Below, one piece after another: positions 7,614 to 20,857 of a stretch of DNA of 64,000 bases. Position 1 is the stretch's first letter; each line of letters starts with the position of its first letter. The translations under genes were made by a program, and so were the position numbers. The stretch comes from Thiobacillus sp. (GTDB lineage Bacteria > Pseudomonadota > Gammaproteobacteria > Burkholderiales > Thiobacillaceae). The notes below the pieces were generated by a model that saw only the letters and a program-made list of their open reading frames with translations, was not told the origin of the DNA and ran no database searches. The stretch is from the NCBI GenBank assembly GCA_024708885.1, contig JANJXT010000026.1, positions 1 to 64,000 of the forward strand, written 5' to 3'.

Positions 7614-8366
7614 ATGAAGCTATTGGTGGCAGTAAAAAGGGTTGTCGATCACAACATCAAGGTACACATCAAACCCGACGGCTCCGATGTGGAGTTGGCC
7701 AACGTCCGCATGAGCATCAATCCGTTTGATGAAAATGCCGTGGAGGCAGCCGTGCGCCTGAAAGAAAGCGGCGTGGCGCACGAGGTTGTTGCGGTAGCGG
7801 TGGGCACGGCGGCGGCGCAGGATGTATTGCGGCATGCGCTCGCCATGGGGGCGGACCGGGCCATTCTGCTGGAGAGCGGCGATACCTTGCAGCCTTTGGG
7901 GACCGCCAAGCTGCTCAAGGCGTTGATCGAGCGCGAACAACCCGACTTGGTGCTGCTCGGCAAGCAGTCGATCGACGACGATACGTGCCAGACAGGCCAG
8001 ATGCTGGCCGCGCTGCTGGGCTACGGGCAAGGCACGTTCATTTCCGCATTGGAGATGGAAAATGGCGAAGCGATCGTCACCCGCGAAGTGGAAGGCGGCT
8101 CGGAAAGGATTGCGGTGGCATTGCCCGCTGTCCTGACTGCCGACCTGCGGCTCAACGAACCGCGTTATGTGAAACTTCCCAATCTGATGATGGCCAAGAA
8201 AAAACCGATACAGACCATCCAGGCGGCAGAATTCGGGATCGATGTGTCGCCGCGGCTGGCCCTGGTCAACGTCGCGGACCCCCCGGCCCGCAAACCATGC
8301 ACCATGGTCGGCAGCGTGGGCGAGCTGGTCGAGAAATTACGTTCCGAGGCGAGGGTGTTGCCATGA
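7614..8366 (+). CDS. etfB: Electron transfer flavoprotein beta subunit
   Basis: This 250-residue protein is the AMP-binding half of the soluble heterodimeric electron carrier ETF. It has the classic N-terminus MKLLVAVKRVVDHNIKV, then INPFDENAVEAA and GKQSIDDDTCQTGQ. The ATG at 7614 is preceded by GGATAGGG and gives the standard N-terminus; an upstream in-frame start at 7584 would add ten atypical residues. A -10-like TATAAT lies at 7578-7583. The stop overlaps the etfA start (ATGA). Confidence 0.96.
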   Translation: MKLLVAVKRVVDHNIKVHIKPDGSDVELANVRMSINPFDENAVEAAVRLKESGVAHEVVAVAVGTAAAQDVLRHALAMGADRAILLESGDTLQPLGTAKLLKALIEREQPDLVLLGKQSIDDDTCQTGQMLAALLGYGQGTFISALEMENGEAIVTREVEGGSERIAVALPAVLTADLRLNEPRYVKLPNLMMAKKKPIQTIQAAEFGIDVSPRLALVNVADPPARKPCTMVGSVGELVEKLRSEARVLP

Positions 8367-9295
8367 GTGTTTTGATCCTGGCCGAATACGACAACCAGAA
8401 GCTGAAGCCTTCGGTCGCCCAGCTGGTCAGCGCCGCACAGTGCTGGAAGCAGGCGGTGCATGTGCTGCTCGTCGGCAATGACCTCGCCGAGCCAGCCCGG
8501 GACGCCGCCGCCATCACCGGCGTCGCGGGCGTGATGTGTGTCGAGGCGCCGCATCTGCAGCACCCGCTCGCCGAAGACGTCGCCAACATCATTGCAGGCA
8601 TGGGTCGAGAGTATTCGGTGATCCTGGCCGCGCATAGCGCATTTGGACGGAATGTACTGCCGCGCGCCGCGGCGCTTCTGGATGTGGAAATGGTGGGCAA
8701 TGTCGTTGAGATACAAGCGCCAGCCACCTATGTGCGGCCCATCTACGTCGGCAACGTTTTCGCGACCGTGCGGAGCAATGACCCGATTCAGGTGGTCACG
8801 CTGCGTGCCAGCCGGTTTGACACGGCCGGCACGGGCAATCACGCTGAAATCGTCAACCTGGCGCCACCGCCCGCGTCGGCCAGGACGCGGTGGCTGAGTG
8901 AAATACGCAACCAGTCGGATCGGCCCGAGCTGGGCTCGGCGAGCGTTGTGGTTTCAGGCGGGCGCTCGCTGGGTAGCGCGGAAAACTTTGAATCCGTACT
9001 GTCGCCGCTGGCGGACAAGCTTCATGGCGCACTGGGCGCCACGCGTTCCAGCGTGGATGCCGGATTTGCGCCAAACGACATCCAGATAGGACAAACGGGC
9101 ACTGTCGTTGCCCCCGAGCTTTATATCGCCGTCGGCATATCCGGCGCCGTGCAGCACATCGCGGGCATGCAGGACAGCAAGATTGTCGTTGCCATCAATC
9201 ACGATCCCGATGCCACGATTTTCCAGATGGCGGATTATGGTCTGGTGGCGGACCTGTTCGAAGCCGTTCCCGCCCTGACCGCGGCACTCCCCTGA
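8363..9295 (+). CDS. etfA: Electron transfer flavoprotein alpha subunit
   Basis: This 310-residue protein is the FAD-binding partner of EtfB. The C-terminal FAD domain shows the family signature: VVSGGRSLGSAENF, then GQTGTVVAPELYIAVGISG and QHIAGMQDSKIVVAINHDPD. It starts inside the etfB stop, which suggests equimolar coupled translation. With the divergent ETF-QO and the downstream reductase it could link acyl-CoA or similar dehydrogenases to quinone. No dehydrogenase gene is seen nearby. Confidence 0.96.
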   Translation: MSVLILAEYDNQKLKPSVAQLVSAAQCWKQAVHVLLVGNDLAEPARDAAAITGVAGVMCVEAPHLQHPLAEDVANIIAGMGREYSVILAAHSAFGRNVLPRAAALLDVEMVGNVVEIQAPATYVRPIYVGNVFATVRSNDPIQVVTLRASRFDTAGTGNHAEIVNLAPPPASARTRWLSEIRNQSDRPELGSASVVVSGGRSLGSAENFESVLSPLADKLHGALGATRSSVDAGFAPNDIQIGQTGTVVAPELYIAVGISGAVQHIAGMQDSKIVVAINHDPDATIFQMADYGLVADLFEAVPALTAALP

Positions 9296-9319
9296 ACGCA
9301 GCAACCTACCGAGCCCGCC

Positions 9320-10111
9320 ATGTCCGAAAAGCCCTCAAGCAACACCACGACTGTACGCGTCCTGAGCGTGCATCACTGGAACGACTCGTTGTTCAGTTTC
9401 ACGACCACCCGGGATCCCGGCTTGCGCTTTGAGAATGGCCAGTTCGTCATGATCGGATTGATGGTCGACGGGAAACCGCTGATGCGCGCGTACAGCATTG
9501 CCAGCCCCAATTACGAAGAGCACCTGGAGTTCTTCAGCATCAAGGTGCAGGACGGCCCGCTGACCTCGCGCCTGCAACACTTGAAGGTGGGCGACGAGAT
9601 GCTGGTCTCCCGCAAGCCCACCGGCACCCTGGTTGTGCGGGACCTGCTGCCTGGCCGTAATCTCTATCTGCTTTCCAGCGGCACCGGAATGGCGCCATTC
9701 ATAAGCCTGATCCAGGATCCGGAAGTTTACGAACTGTTTGAAAAGGTCGTGCTGGTCCATAGCGTTCGCCAGGTCAGCGAACTGGCCTATGCCGACTTCA
9801 TCACCAAGGAACTTCCGCAAAACGAGTTTTTTGGCGATCAGGTACGCGAGAAATTGATCTATTACCCTACCGTCACGCGCGAGCCCTTCCGTAATCAGGG
9901 CCGCCTGACCGATCTGATCGGCAGCGGAAAACTATTCGCCGACATCGGCTTGCCGCCCTTGGACCCCGAGAAGGATCGCGCCATGGTTTGCGGCAGCCCG
10001 CAAATGCTGAAGGACACCATGCTCATGCTCGATGGTTGCGGTTTGACGATATCGCCCCGCAGCGGCGAGCCCGGCGCCTACGTCATCGAGCGCGCTTTCG
10101 TGGAAAAGTAG
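9320..10111 (+). CDS. fpr: Ferredoxin (flavodoxin)-NADP+ reductase
   Basis: This 263-residue flavoprotein transfers electrons between NADPH and ferredoxin or flavodoxin. The FAD-binding motif is MRAYSIASPNYEEHLEF (about residues 55-71), and the pyrophosphate loop includes LLSSGTGMAPFISLI. The C-terminal part has MVCGSPQMLKDT and ends YVIERAFVEK, as in the subclass found in proteobacteria. It lies 24 bases after etfA and is probably in the same transcript, ending at the terminator at 10169-10199. Confidence 0.94.
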   Translation: MSEKPSSNTTTVRVLSVHHWNDSLFSFTTTRDPGLRFENGQFVMIGLMVDGKPLMRAYSIASPNYEEHLEFFSIKVQDGPLTSRLQHLKVGDEMLVSRKPTGTLVVRDLLPGRNLYLLSSGTGMAPFISLIQDPEVYELFEKVVLVHSVRQVSELAYADFITKELPQNEFFGDQVREKLIYYPTVTREPFRNQGRLTDLIGSGKLFADIGLPPLDPEKDRAMVCGSPQMLKDTMLMLDGCGLTISPRSGEPGAYVIERAFVEK

Positions 10112-10168
10112 GCAATACCGGATCAAGCAACCGAACAAGCCAGGCCTGGGTTCGTCGTACCCGGCCAT

Positions 10169-10199
10169 GAAAAAACGGAGCCACATCGGCTCCGTTTTT
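10169..10199. terminator. Bidirectional hairpin terminator
   Basis: The stem ACGGAGCC / GGCTCCGT is flanked by an A-run on the left and a T-run on the right. It lies between the converging fpr and prk genes and can end transcription from either side. Confidence 0.88.
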
Positions 10200-10217
10200 G
10201 ATCCAGGGCAAACCGAT

Positions 10218-11105
10218 TTACTTGCTCTTGTTCGCGATCATGTCCTGGATGATCGGCGCCAGGATCAGTTCCATGGCGAAGCCCATCTTGCCGCCGGGCA
10301 CCACGATGGTGTTGCGGCGCGACATGAAGGAATTCGGGATCATGTTCAGCAGGTAGGGCAAGTCGACGCCCTTCGGGTCGCGGAAGCGGATCACGATGAA
10401 ACTTTCGTCCGGCGTCGGGATGTCGCGCGTGATGAAGGGGTTGGAGGTGTCGACGGTGGACACGCGCTGGAAGTTGATGTCGGTGCGCGAGAACTGCGGG
10501 GTGACATAGTTCACGTAGTCCGGCATGCGGCGCAGGATGGTGTCGACGATGACCTCGGCGGAGTAGCCGCGCTCGGCGCCGTCGCGGTGGATCTTCTGGA
10601 TCCACTCGAGGTTGACGATGGGCACCACGCCGATGCCGAGGTCGACGTGCTTCGAGACATCGACGGTGTCGGTTTTCACCAGGCCGTGCAGGCCCTCGTA
10701 GAACAGGACGTCGGAGCCGGCAGGGAGATCCTGCCACGGGGTGAACTCGCCCGGATTGAGGCTGGTGTTGAGGCGCTTGTTGTGCTGGTCGGCCTCTTCG
10801 TCGCTGTGGATGTAGTAGCGGCGCTTGCCGCCCCCGGTCTCGCCGTAGGTCTTGAACAGTTCGGCCAGCTTGTCGAAGTGGTTGGACTGAGGGCCGAAGT
10901 GGCTGAAGTGCTTGTTGCCCTCGGCCTCGGCCTTCTTCACGGCATCCTTGAACTCCACGCGCGACAGGCTGTGGAAGCTGTCGCCCTCGATCACCGCGGC
11001 GTTGATTTTCTCGCGCAGGAAAATGTGCTCGAAGGCGCGCTTGACGGTGGTGGTGCCGGCGCCGGACGAACCCGTGACCGCAATGACGGGATGCTTCTTG
11101 GACAT
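10218..11105 (-). CDS. prkB: Phosphoribulokinase (PrkB type)
   Basis: This enzyme phosphorylates ribulose 5-phosphate to ribulose 1,5-bisphosphate, the committed step that feeds RuBisCO. At 295 residues it has the length of the proteobacterial octameric form. The P-loop is VTGSSGAGTTTVKRAFE (about 9-25). Other landmarks are EGDSFHSLSR, FSHFGPQSNHF, FYEGLHGLVK and FSRTDINFQRV. No other Calvin-cycle gene lies in the window, but this one strongly suggests an autotrophic host. It converges on fpr across a shared terminator. Confidence 0.96.
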   Translation of the reverse strand: MSKKHPVIAVTGSSGAGTTTVKRAFEHIFLREKINAAVIEGDSFHSLSRVEFKDAVKKAEAEGNKHFSHFGPQSNHFDKLAELFKTYGETGGGKRRYYIHSDEEADQHNKRLNTSLNPGEFTPWQDLPAGSDVLFYEGLHGLVKTDTVDVSKHVDLGIGVVPIVNLEWIQKIHRDGAERGYSAEVIVDTILRRMPDYVNYVTPQFSRTDINFQRVSTVDTSNPFITRDIPTPDESFIVIRFRDPKGVDLPYLLNMIPNSFMSRRNTIVVPGGKMGFAMELILAPIIQDMIANKSK

Positions 11106-11131
11106 GCTGGGGCTCCTTGGAGGATGGCTGA

Positions 11132-14545
<3,414 letters not shown>

Positions 14546-14549
<4 letters not shown>

Positions 14550-15586
14550 AGATCTCCGCCGACCGCCTGCCAGACCAGCTCGCCCGCGGGCTGGCGGCGC
14601 TCTATGTGCTGGTTGGCGACGAACCGCTGGCGGCGCAGGAAGCGGGGGATGCCATCCGTGCCGCGGCGCGCGCGGCCGGCCACAGCGAGCGCACGGTGTT
14701 CACCGTGCAGGGACGTTACAACTGGCAGGCGATCTTCGCCGGGGGCGACAATCTTTCGCTGTTCGCCGAGCGGCGGCTCACCGAAATCCGCGTTCCCTCC
14801 GGCAAGCCCGGCGTCGACGGCGCCAAGGCGCTGGAAGCCTACGCGGCGAAGCTGCCCGCCGACACCCTCACGCTCGTCAGTCTGCCGGGACTTGAATGGA
14901 AGAGCATGCAGAGCCGCTGGTTCGCCGCGCTGGACACGGCCGGTGTGGTGGTCGAGGCAAAGCCGATCGGGCGCGCGCAGCTCCCTGCCTGGATCGAGCG
15001 CCGCCTGGCGAAGCAGGGCCTGCGCGCCGAGCGCGATGCGCTGGAATTTCTCGCCGACCAGGTCGAAGGCAATCTGCTCGCGGCGCAGCAGGAAATCGAC
15101 AAGCTCGCGCTGCTGCTGCCGCCGGGCGCGGTGACGCGGACCGATGTCGAGCACGCCGTGGTCGACGTCAGCCGGCTGGAAGCCGACGTGCTCGCCGACG
15201 CGCTGTACGCCGGGGACGGCGCGCGCTTCGCGCAGGGTGTGACCGACCTGCGCGACAGTGGCGAAGCGGTGCCGGCGATCCTGTGGCAGGTCGCATCCGC
15301 AGTGCAGCTGCTGCTCAGGTTAAAATTGGCACTGGCGCGGGGCGAGTCGCTGCCGGGGCTGATGCGGGGGGTGTGGGGGCGCGACAAGCTGCGTGTGCCG
15401 CAGATCGAGCAGGCGCTCAAGCGCCTGGCACACGCGCAACTCGAAGCCGCGCTCGACGACCTTGCGCGTGTCGACCGCCAGGCCAAGGGACTCGAGCGGG
15501 TCGGCGACGCATGGGATACGCTGCTGCGCGTGGGGGCGGCATTGGCTGTGCCGACCGCGGGCGCAACGGGCAAGAGGACGAGATGA
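14546..15586 (+). CDS. holA: DNA polymerase III delta subunit
   Basis: This 346-residue clamp-loader subunit opens the beta clamp. Landmarks are [18 protein letters not shown] near the N-terminus, [17 protein letters not shown], and [18 protein letters not shown] in the middle. The start is taken as TTG at 14546, which overlaps the lptE stop (TTGA) and gives the usual N-terminal length; no ATG exists close by in frame. Its own stop overlaps the start of proA. Confidence 0.93.
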
Positions 15587-16863
15587 TGGACGTGAAACAG
15601 TACATGCAGACGCTGGGTCGGCAGGCGCGCGACGCCTCGCGCGCGATCGCCCGCGCCGACACGAACCAGAAGAACCGCGCGCTGCTCGCGATGGCGGCGG
15701 CGATCCGCCGTGACGCGGCGAAGCTGCTCGAGGCCAATGCACGCGACATGGAGCGCGCGCGGGCGGCGGGCTACGACAGCGCGCTGCTGGATCGACTGCT
15801 GCTGACCGAGAAAACCGTCGCCGGCATGGCGGAAGGGCTCGAACAGATCGCCGCCCTGCCCGATCCGGTCGGCGAGATCGGCGATCTCAAATACCGTCCC
15901 TCGGGCATCCAGGTCGGCAAGATGCGCGTGCCGCTGGGTGTCATCGGCATCATCTACGAGGCACGTCCCAACGTCACCGCGGACGCCGCCGGCCTGTGCC
16001 TGAAATCGGGCAACGCCGCGATCCTGCGCGGCGGCTCGGAGGCGCTCGAATCCAACCAGGCGGTCGCCGCCTGCGTGCGCGAAGGCCTGGGGATCGCCGG
16101 CCTGCCGGCCGCAGTCGTGCAGGTCGTCGAGACGACCGACCGCGCCGCGGTGGGTGAACTCATCACCATGAAGGACTACGTCGACGTCATCGTGCCGCGC
16201 GGCGGCAAGGGGCTGATCGAGCGCATCACCGGCGAGGCGCGGGTGCCGGTGATCAAGCACCTGCACGGCAACTGCCACGTCTACGTCGACGACCGCGCCG
16301 ACCTCGCCAAGGCGCTGAAGATCGTCGAGAACGCCAAGACGCAGCGCTACGGCACCTGCAACACGACCGAATCGCTGCTGGTGGCGCGCGGCGTCGCCAC
16401 GGTCGCGCTGCCCGGCATCGGCAGGATGCTCGCCGGCAAGGGCGTGGAGATGCGTGGCTGCGCCGAGGCGCTGGCAATCCTCAAGGATGCGGGCATCGCC
16501 CCCGACAGGGTTAAAGCCGCGGTGGAACAGGACTGGCACGAGGAATACCTCGGCCCGATCATTGCGGTGAAAGTGGTCGACGACATCGACGCCGCCATCG
16601 TGCACATCAATACCCACGGCTCGCAGCACACCGACGCCATCGTCACCGAGGACTATGGCCGCGCGCGTCGCTTCCTGCGCGAGGTCGACTCGGCCAGCGT
16701 GATCGTCAATGCCTCGACGCGTTTCGCCGACGGCTTCGAGTACGGCCTCGGCGCCGAAATCGGCATCTCCACCGACAAGATCCACGCGCGCGGCCCGGTC
16801 GGGTTGGAGGGACTCACCAGCCAGAAATGGGTGGTGCTCGGCGACGGGCATGTCAGGGCTTGA
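15583..16863 (+). CDS. proA: Gamma-glutamyl phosphate reductase
   Basis: This enzyme reduces glutamyl 5-phosphate to glutamate semialdehyde with NADPH in proline synthesis. At 426 residues it has the family length. The catalytic cysteine is in [12 protein letters not shown], and [16 protein letters not shown] and [24 protein letters not shown] are hallmark segments. Two adjacent ATG codons at 15583 and 15586 could both serve as starts; a GAGGACGAG stretch precedes them. proC, the last enzyme of the pathway, is at 29109. Confidence 0.97.
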   Translation: MMDVKQYMQTLGRQARDASRAIARADTNQKNRALLAMAAAIRRDAAKLLEANARDMERARAAGYDSALLDRLLLTEKTVAGMAEGLEQIAALPDPVGEIGDLKYRPSGIQVGKMRVPLGVIGIIYEARPNVTADAAGLCLKSGNAAILRGGSEALESNQAVAACVREGLGIAGLPAAVVQVVETTDRAAVGELITMKDYVDVIVPRGGKGLIERITGEARVPVIKHLHGNCHVYVDDRADLAKALKIVENAKTQRYGTCNTTESLLVARGVATVALPGIGRMLAGKGVEMRGCAEALAILKDAGIAPDRVKAAVEQDWHEEYLGPIIAVKVVDDIDAAIVHINTHGSQHTDAIVTEDYGRARRFLREVDSASVIVNASTRFADGFEYGLGAEIGISTDKIHARGPVGLEGLTSQKWVVLGDGHVRA

Positions 16864-16886
16864 TGGTGAGTGGGACGCGGTAAGCC

Positions 16887-17570
16887 GTGAACGGGACATC
16901 TGGCCCCGGGCCGCTCACCGGGAGCCGTGCGTCCGCCATCGGCGTGATGGGAGGTACCTTTGATCCGATCCACTATGGACATCTGCGGCTCGCCGAGGAA
17001 ATGGCGGAATGCCTGGAGCTCGAGCATGTGCTGTTCATTCCGGCCGGTCAGCCGCCGCACCGCGGCGCCCCGCGCACCGCGCCCGCGCACCGGCTGGAGA
17101 TGGTGCGTCGCGCGGTGGCTGGCAATCCACGTTTTGTGGCCGATGCGCGTGAAGTGGCGCGCGCCGCGCCCAGTTATACGGTGGATACGCTCACCGCGCT
17201 GCGCGCCGAACTGGGGCCTGACCGGCCGCTTTGGCTGCTGCTCGGCGCGGATGCGTTTCTCGGGCTGCCGGACTGGCATCAGTGGCGGCGGCTTTTCGAT
17301 CTGGCCAACGTCGTCGTGGCGGAGCGGCCGGGGCCGTTCGAACAGCAGCGCGACGCCATGCCGGACGCGCTGAGGCACGAAGTGGTGCGGCGCGAAGTCG
17401 CCGACGGCGCGGCGGCCGGGTCCGCGGGCGCGATCCTGCTGCGCCGGATGACGCCGCTCGACATTTCCGCCACCGCCCTGCGCGCCACGCTCGTCCGCCA
17501 CGGCAGCGTCCGCTATCTGCTGCCGGATGCCGTGCTCGACTACATTCACGAACAGAAGCTTTACACATGA
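16887..17570 (+). CDS. nadD: Nicotinate-nucleotide adenylyltransferase
   Basis: This enzyme adenylates nicotinate mononucleotide in NAD synthesis. The nucleotidyltransferase motif GGTFDPIHYGHLRLAEE is at about residues 22-38. Later come PPHRGAP, LLLGADAFLGLPDWHQW and the C-terminal ISATALRATL, where many relatives have ISSTxIR. The start is taken as GTG at 16887, which leaves a 20-residue leader before the motif; a shorter product from a later start is possible. The stop overlaps rsfS. Confidence 0.94.
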   Translation: MNGTSGPGPLTGSRASAIGVMGGTFDPIHYGHLRLAEEMAECLELEHVLFIPAGQPPHRGAPRTAPAHRLEMVRRAVAGNPRFVADAREVARAAPSYTVDTLTALRAELGPDRPLWLLLGADAFLGLPDWHQWRRLFDLANVVVAERPGPFEQQRDAMPDALRHEVVRREVADGAAAGSAGAILLRRMTPLDISATALRATLVRHGSVRYLLPDAVLDYIHEQKLYT

Positions 17571-17926
17571 ACATCGAAGACAAGATCAAACTGATCCTCG
17601 CCGCACTCGAGGACGTCAAGGGGCGCGACATCACCGTGCTCGACACCAGCCGGTTCACCTCGCTGTTCGAGCGCATGGTCATCGCCAGTGGCGACTCGAA
17701 CCGGCAGACGCGTGCGCTCGCCGACAAGGTGCGCGAGAAGGTGAAGGAAGCGGGCGAGCATGTCGGCAATACCGAGGGCGATGAAACCGGCGACTGGGTG
17801 CTCCTCGATCTGGGTGACGTGGTGGTGCACGCGATGCTGCCGGCGGTGCGCGCGCATTACAATCTGGAAGAATTGTGGGGCGCGGGCGCGGCAGCGCGGG
17901 CGCGGCACGTGCGGCCGGATCATTGA
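17567..17926 (+). CDS. rsfS: Ribosome silencing factor RsfS
   Basis: This 119-residue protein binds uL14 and blocks subunit joining when nutrients are scarce. Typical segments are ALEDVKGRDITVLDTS, MVIASGDSNRQTRALAD and the C-terminal GDWVLLDLGDVVVHAM then YNLEELW. It starts at an ATGA overlap with nadD. The nadD-rsfS-rlmH order is standard; here rlmH is separated by an intergenic repeat of about 140 bases. Confidence 0.95.
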   Translation: MNIEDKIKLILAALEDVKGRDITVLDTSRFTSLFERMVIASGDSNRQTRALADKVREKVKEAGEHVGNTEGDETGDWVLLDLGDVVVHAMLPAVRAHYNLEELWGAGAAARARHVRPDH

Positions 17927-17935
17927 AGCTACGTT

Positions 17936-18078
17936 CTTCACCACAGAGACACGGAGGCGCAGAGAAACCCGAAAAACGGGGAATCTCCGTGCTTTTTCCC
18001 GCTCAACCATCGGGTGAACCACGGAAGCAATGCAAGCACGTGTTTTTGCTCGGTGTCCTCTGCGTCTCTGTGGTTCAA
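17936..18078. repeat. Palindromic intergenic repeat, family A copy 1
   Basis: This element begins CACCACAGAGACACGGAGG and ends with the inverted counterpart CTCTGTGGTTCAA. The interior contains ACCATCGGGTGAACCA. The element recurs in opposite orientation at 25831-25976. It fits between rsfS and rlmH without disturbing either gene and resembles a MITE-like non-coding element. Confidence 0.85.
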
Positions 18079-18103
18079 CCGCATTTTTTAGGTTGAACCC
18101 GGG

Positions 18104-18574
18104 TTGAAACTGCACCTCATCGCCGTCGGCCACCGCATGCCCGGCTGGGTGGATACGGGTTTCGACGACTACGCGCGGCGCATGCCGCCCGATCTGCCGC
18201 TGAGATTCACGGCGATCAAGCCGGGACATCGCGCGGCGGGGGAGGACGGCGCACGCGCGCGCCAGGTCGAGGCGGAGCGCATCCTCACCGCGCTGCCGGG
18301 CGGCAGCGTGGCGGTCGCGCTCGACGAGCGCGGCACGCAGGTCACGACGCGCGAACTGGCGCAGTGGCTGCAGGGCTGGATGGGCGAGGGCGTGTCGCCG
18401 GCGTTCATCATCGGCGGCGCCGACGGGCTCGACGACAGTGTGAAGGCGCGCGCCGGACGGATGATGGGACTGTCGCGCCTGACGCTGCCGCATGCCCTCG
18501 CGCGCGTGGTGCTGGCCGAGCAGCTGTATCGCGCGGCGTGCATCATCAAGAGGCACCCGTATCATCGGGACTGA
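18104..18574 (+). CDS. rlmH: 23S rRNA pseudouridine-1915 N3-methyltransferase RlmH
   Basis: This 156-residue SPOUT-fold enzyme methylates pseudouridine 1915 of 23S rRNA in the 70S ribosome. The knotted SAM-binding part shows FIIGGADGLDDSV (about 98-110) and the C-terminal LPHALARVVLAEQLYRA and RHPYHRD. The start is TTG at 18104, giving MKLHLIAVGHRMP, the standard N-terminus; no ATG is near. The family A repeat directly upstream probably supplies its leader. Confidence 0.95.
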   Translation: MKLHLIAVGHRMPGWVDTGFDDYARRMPPDLPLRFTAIKPGHRAAGEDGARARQVEAERILTALPGGSVAVALDERGTQVTTRELAQWLQGWMGEGVSPAFIIGGADGLDDSVKARAGRMMGLSRLTLPHALARVVLAEQLYRAACIIKRHPYHRD

Positions 18575-18589
18575 AAGGAGGACGCACCC

Positions 18590-19201
18590 ATGCTGGTCGA
18601 GAAGCGCATCTATCTGGCATCGCAATCGCCGCGCCGGCGCGAACTGCTGAAGCAGATCGGCGTCGCCTTCGACGTGTTGCCGCTGCGTTCGGTGCCGGGG
18701 CGCCTCGATGTCGTGGAAACGCCCAACGCGGGCGAGGCCACGCGCGATTTCGCCCGGCGCATGGCGCAGGAGAAGGCGGCCTGCGGCTGGCGCGCGGTGG
18801 ATACGCGCCATCTGCTGCGCTTCCCCGTGCTCGGCGCCGATACCGTGGTCGACCTCGAGGGTGCCATCCTCGGCAAGCCAGCCGACCGCATCGAGGCCGA
18901 GGCGATGCTCGTCCGCCTGTCGGGCCGCGAGCACTGGGTGCACACCGCCGTCGCCGTGCAGCACGAGGCACGGCTCGAACTGTGCCTGTCATCCAGCCGC
19001 GTGCGCCTCGCTCCGCTTGACGCGCCCGCCATCGCCCGCTATCTGGAAAGCGGCGAGTATCTGGGCAAGGCCGGCGCCTACGCCATCCAGGGGCGCGCCG
19101 GCGCCTTCGTCGAGCATATCGAGGGCAGCTACAGTGGCGTCATGGGTTTGCCGTTATATGACACGAGCGTGTTGTTGAGGGTATTTGGCATCGTCATCTG
19201 A
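18590..19201 (+). CDS. maf: Maf-family nucleoside triphosphate pyrophosphatase
   Basis: This 203-residue house-cleaning enzyme hydrolyses dTTP/UTP or modified nucleotides. Hallmarks are [17 protein letters not shown] at residues 9-25, [18 protein letters not shown] in the middle and [21 protein letters not shown] near the end. A strong Shine-Dalgarno AAAGGAGG lies at about 18573-18580. It lies in a conserved rlmH-maf-rng order. Confidence 0.95.
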   Translation: MLVEKRIYLASQSPRRRELLKQIGVAFDVLPLRSVPGRLDVVETPNAGEATRDFARRMAQEKAACGWRAVDTRHLLRFPVLGADTVVDLEGAILGKPADRIEAEAMLVRLSGREHWVHTAVAVQHEARLELCLSSSRVRLAPLDAPAIARYLESGEYLGKAGAYAIQGRAGAFVEHIEGSYSGVMGLPLYDTSVLLRVFGIVI

Positions 19202-19276
19202 CGCCGTTCCCACATCCAAGCCGGTCCGCTTTGCGCGTGCCGGACGACGTGCCGGCTTGGATCTGGAAATGGAAAC

Positions 19277-20737
19277 ATGCGTGTCATGAGCGAAGAAATT
19301 CTTGTCAACGTCACCCCGCAGGAAACGCGGGTCGCGGTGATGCATCTGGGGGCCGTGCAGGAACTGCACATCGAGCGCGCCAAGTGCCGCGGCCTGGTCA
19401 GCAACCTCTACATGGGCCGCGTGGTGCGCGTGCTGCCCGGCATGCAGTCGGCCTTCATCGACATCGGCCTGGAGCGCGCGGCCTTCCTGCACGTCGCCGA
19501 CATCTGGGAGGAGCGCCACAGCGGCGAATCCGAGCGTCCCATCGAGCAGATCCTGCACGAGGGGCAGAAGCTGATGGTGCAGGTGATCAAGGATCCCATC
19601 GGTACCAAGGGCGCGCGGCTGTCGACGCAACTCAGTTTCGCCGGACGCTATCTGGTGTACCTGCCGCAGGAAAGCCACATCGGCATCTCGCAGAAGATCG
19701 AAGGCGAGGAGGAACGCGAATCCCTGCGCCAGAAGCTGCAGCAACTGATGCCGCCGGACGTCAGCGGCGGCTTCATCGTGCGCACCATGGCGGAAACGGC
19801 CGAGGACGCCGAGATCGTCGCCGACATCGAGTACCTGCAGCGGCTGTGGCGCAGCATCCAGGCGCGCGTGGACTGCGCCGCGCCCAGCCTGTTGTACCAG
19901 GACCTCGATCTTTCGCTGCGCGTGCTGCGCGACTTCGTCAACGCCAACACCACGCGCATTCTCGTCGACTCTCGCGAAACCCACCAGCGCATGGCCGATT
20001 TCGCGCAGAACTACACCCATGCCGTGCTCGGCACGCTGCACCATTATGGCGCCGACCGCCCGCTGTTCGATCTCTACGCCATCGAGGACGAGATCGCCAA
20101 GGCCCTCGGCCGGCGCGTCGACCTGAAATCGGGTGGCTACCTCATCATCGACCAGACCGAGGCACTCACCACCGTCGACGTCAATACCGGCGGTTTCGTC
20201 GGTGCGCGCAACTTCGACGACACCATCTTCAAGACCAACCTCGAAGCCGCGCAGGCGATCGCGCGCCAGCTGCGCCTGCGCAACCTTGGCGGCATCGTCA
20301 TCATCGACTTCATCGACATGGACAACGTCGAGCACCAGGAAGCCGTGCTCACCGAACTGAAGAAAGCGCTTGCGCGCGACCCCACACGCACCACCGTCTC
20401 CGGATTTTCCGCGCTCGGCCTGGTCGAGATGACGCGCAAGCGCACCCGCGAATCGCTCGCACACGTGCTGTGCGAGACCTGCCCCACCTGCGCCGGCCGC
20501 GGTGAGATCAAGACCGCACAGACCGTGTGTTACGACGTCCTGCGCGAAATCCTGCGCGAAGTGCGCCAGTTCGGCGCACGTGAATACCGCATCGTCGCCG
20601 CGCAGAGCGTCATCGACCTTTTTCTCGACGAGGAATCCGGCAGTCTCGCCCAGCTCATCGAATTCATCGGCAAGCCGGTGTCGCTGCAGGTCGAGACGAC
20701 GTACCCGCAGGAGCAGTACGACATCATTCTGTTGTGA
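19277..20737 (+). CDS. rng: Ribonuclease G
   Basis: This 486-residue endoribonuclease matures the 5' end of 16S rRNA and shares the RNase E catalytic fold. The S1-like domain includes NLYMGRVVRVLPGMQSAFIDIG (split by the 20-residue limit here: NLYMGRVVRVLPG, MQSAFIDIGLERAAF). The DNase I-like part has TTVDVNTGGFVGARN and IVIIDFIDMD, with catalytic aspartates. The zinc-link cysteines are in CPTCAGRGEIKT. The chosen ATG (19277) has a second in-frame ATG three codons later. Confidence 0.96.
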   Translation: MRVMSEEILVNVTPQETRVAVMHLGAVQELHIERAKCRGLVSNLYMGRVVRVLPGMQSAFIDIGLERAAFLHVADIWEERHSGESERPIEQILHEGQKLMVQVIKDPIGTKGARLSTQLSFAGRYLVYLPQESHIGISQKIEGEEERESLRQKLQQLMPPDVSGGFIVRTMAETAEDAEIVADIEYLQRLWRSIQARVDCAAPSLLYQDLDLSLRVLRDFVNANTTRILVDSRETHQRMADFAQNYTHAVLGTLHHYGADRPLFDLYAIEDEIAKALGRRVDLKSGGYLIIDQTEALTTVDVNTGGFVGARNFDDTIFKTNLEAAQAIARQLRLRNLGGIVIIDFIDMDNVEHQEAVLTELKKALARDPTRTTVSGFSALGLVEMTRKRTRESLAHVLCETCPTCAGRGEIKTAQTVCYDVLREILREVRQFGAREYRIVAAQSVIDLFLDEESGSLAQLIEFIGKPVSLQVETTYPQEQYDIILL

Positions 20738-20750
20738 GATGGAAATGCGT

Positions 20751-20847
20751 CATCCGCGAAGGACGCGAAGGACGCGAAGAAACGCGAAGAAGAACGTCTG
20801 GAACGCCCTGGATCGTTTTCGTGTCTCTTCGTGTTCTTCGCGGATAA
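20751..20847. repeat. Palindromic intergenic repeat, family B copy 1
   Basis: The element starts with ATCCGCGAAGGACGCGAAGG and ends with CTTCGTGTTCTTCGCGGAT in inverted form. A second copy is at 22790-22875. The 3' end lies 10 bases before the next start codon, so it forms most of that gene's leader. Confidence 0.85.
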
Positions 20848-20857
20848 ATGGTTTTTC

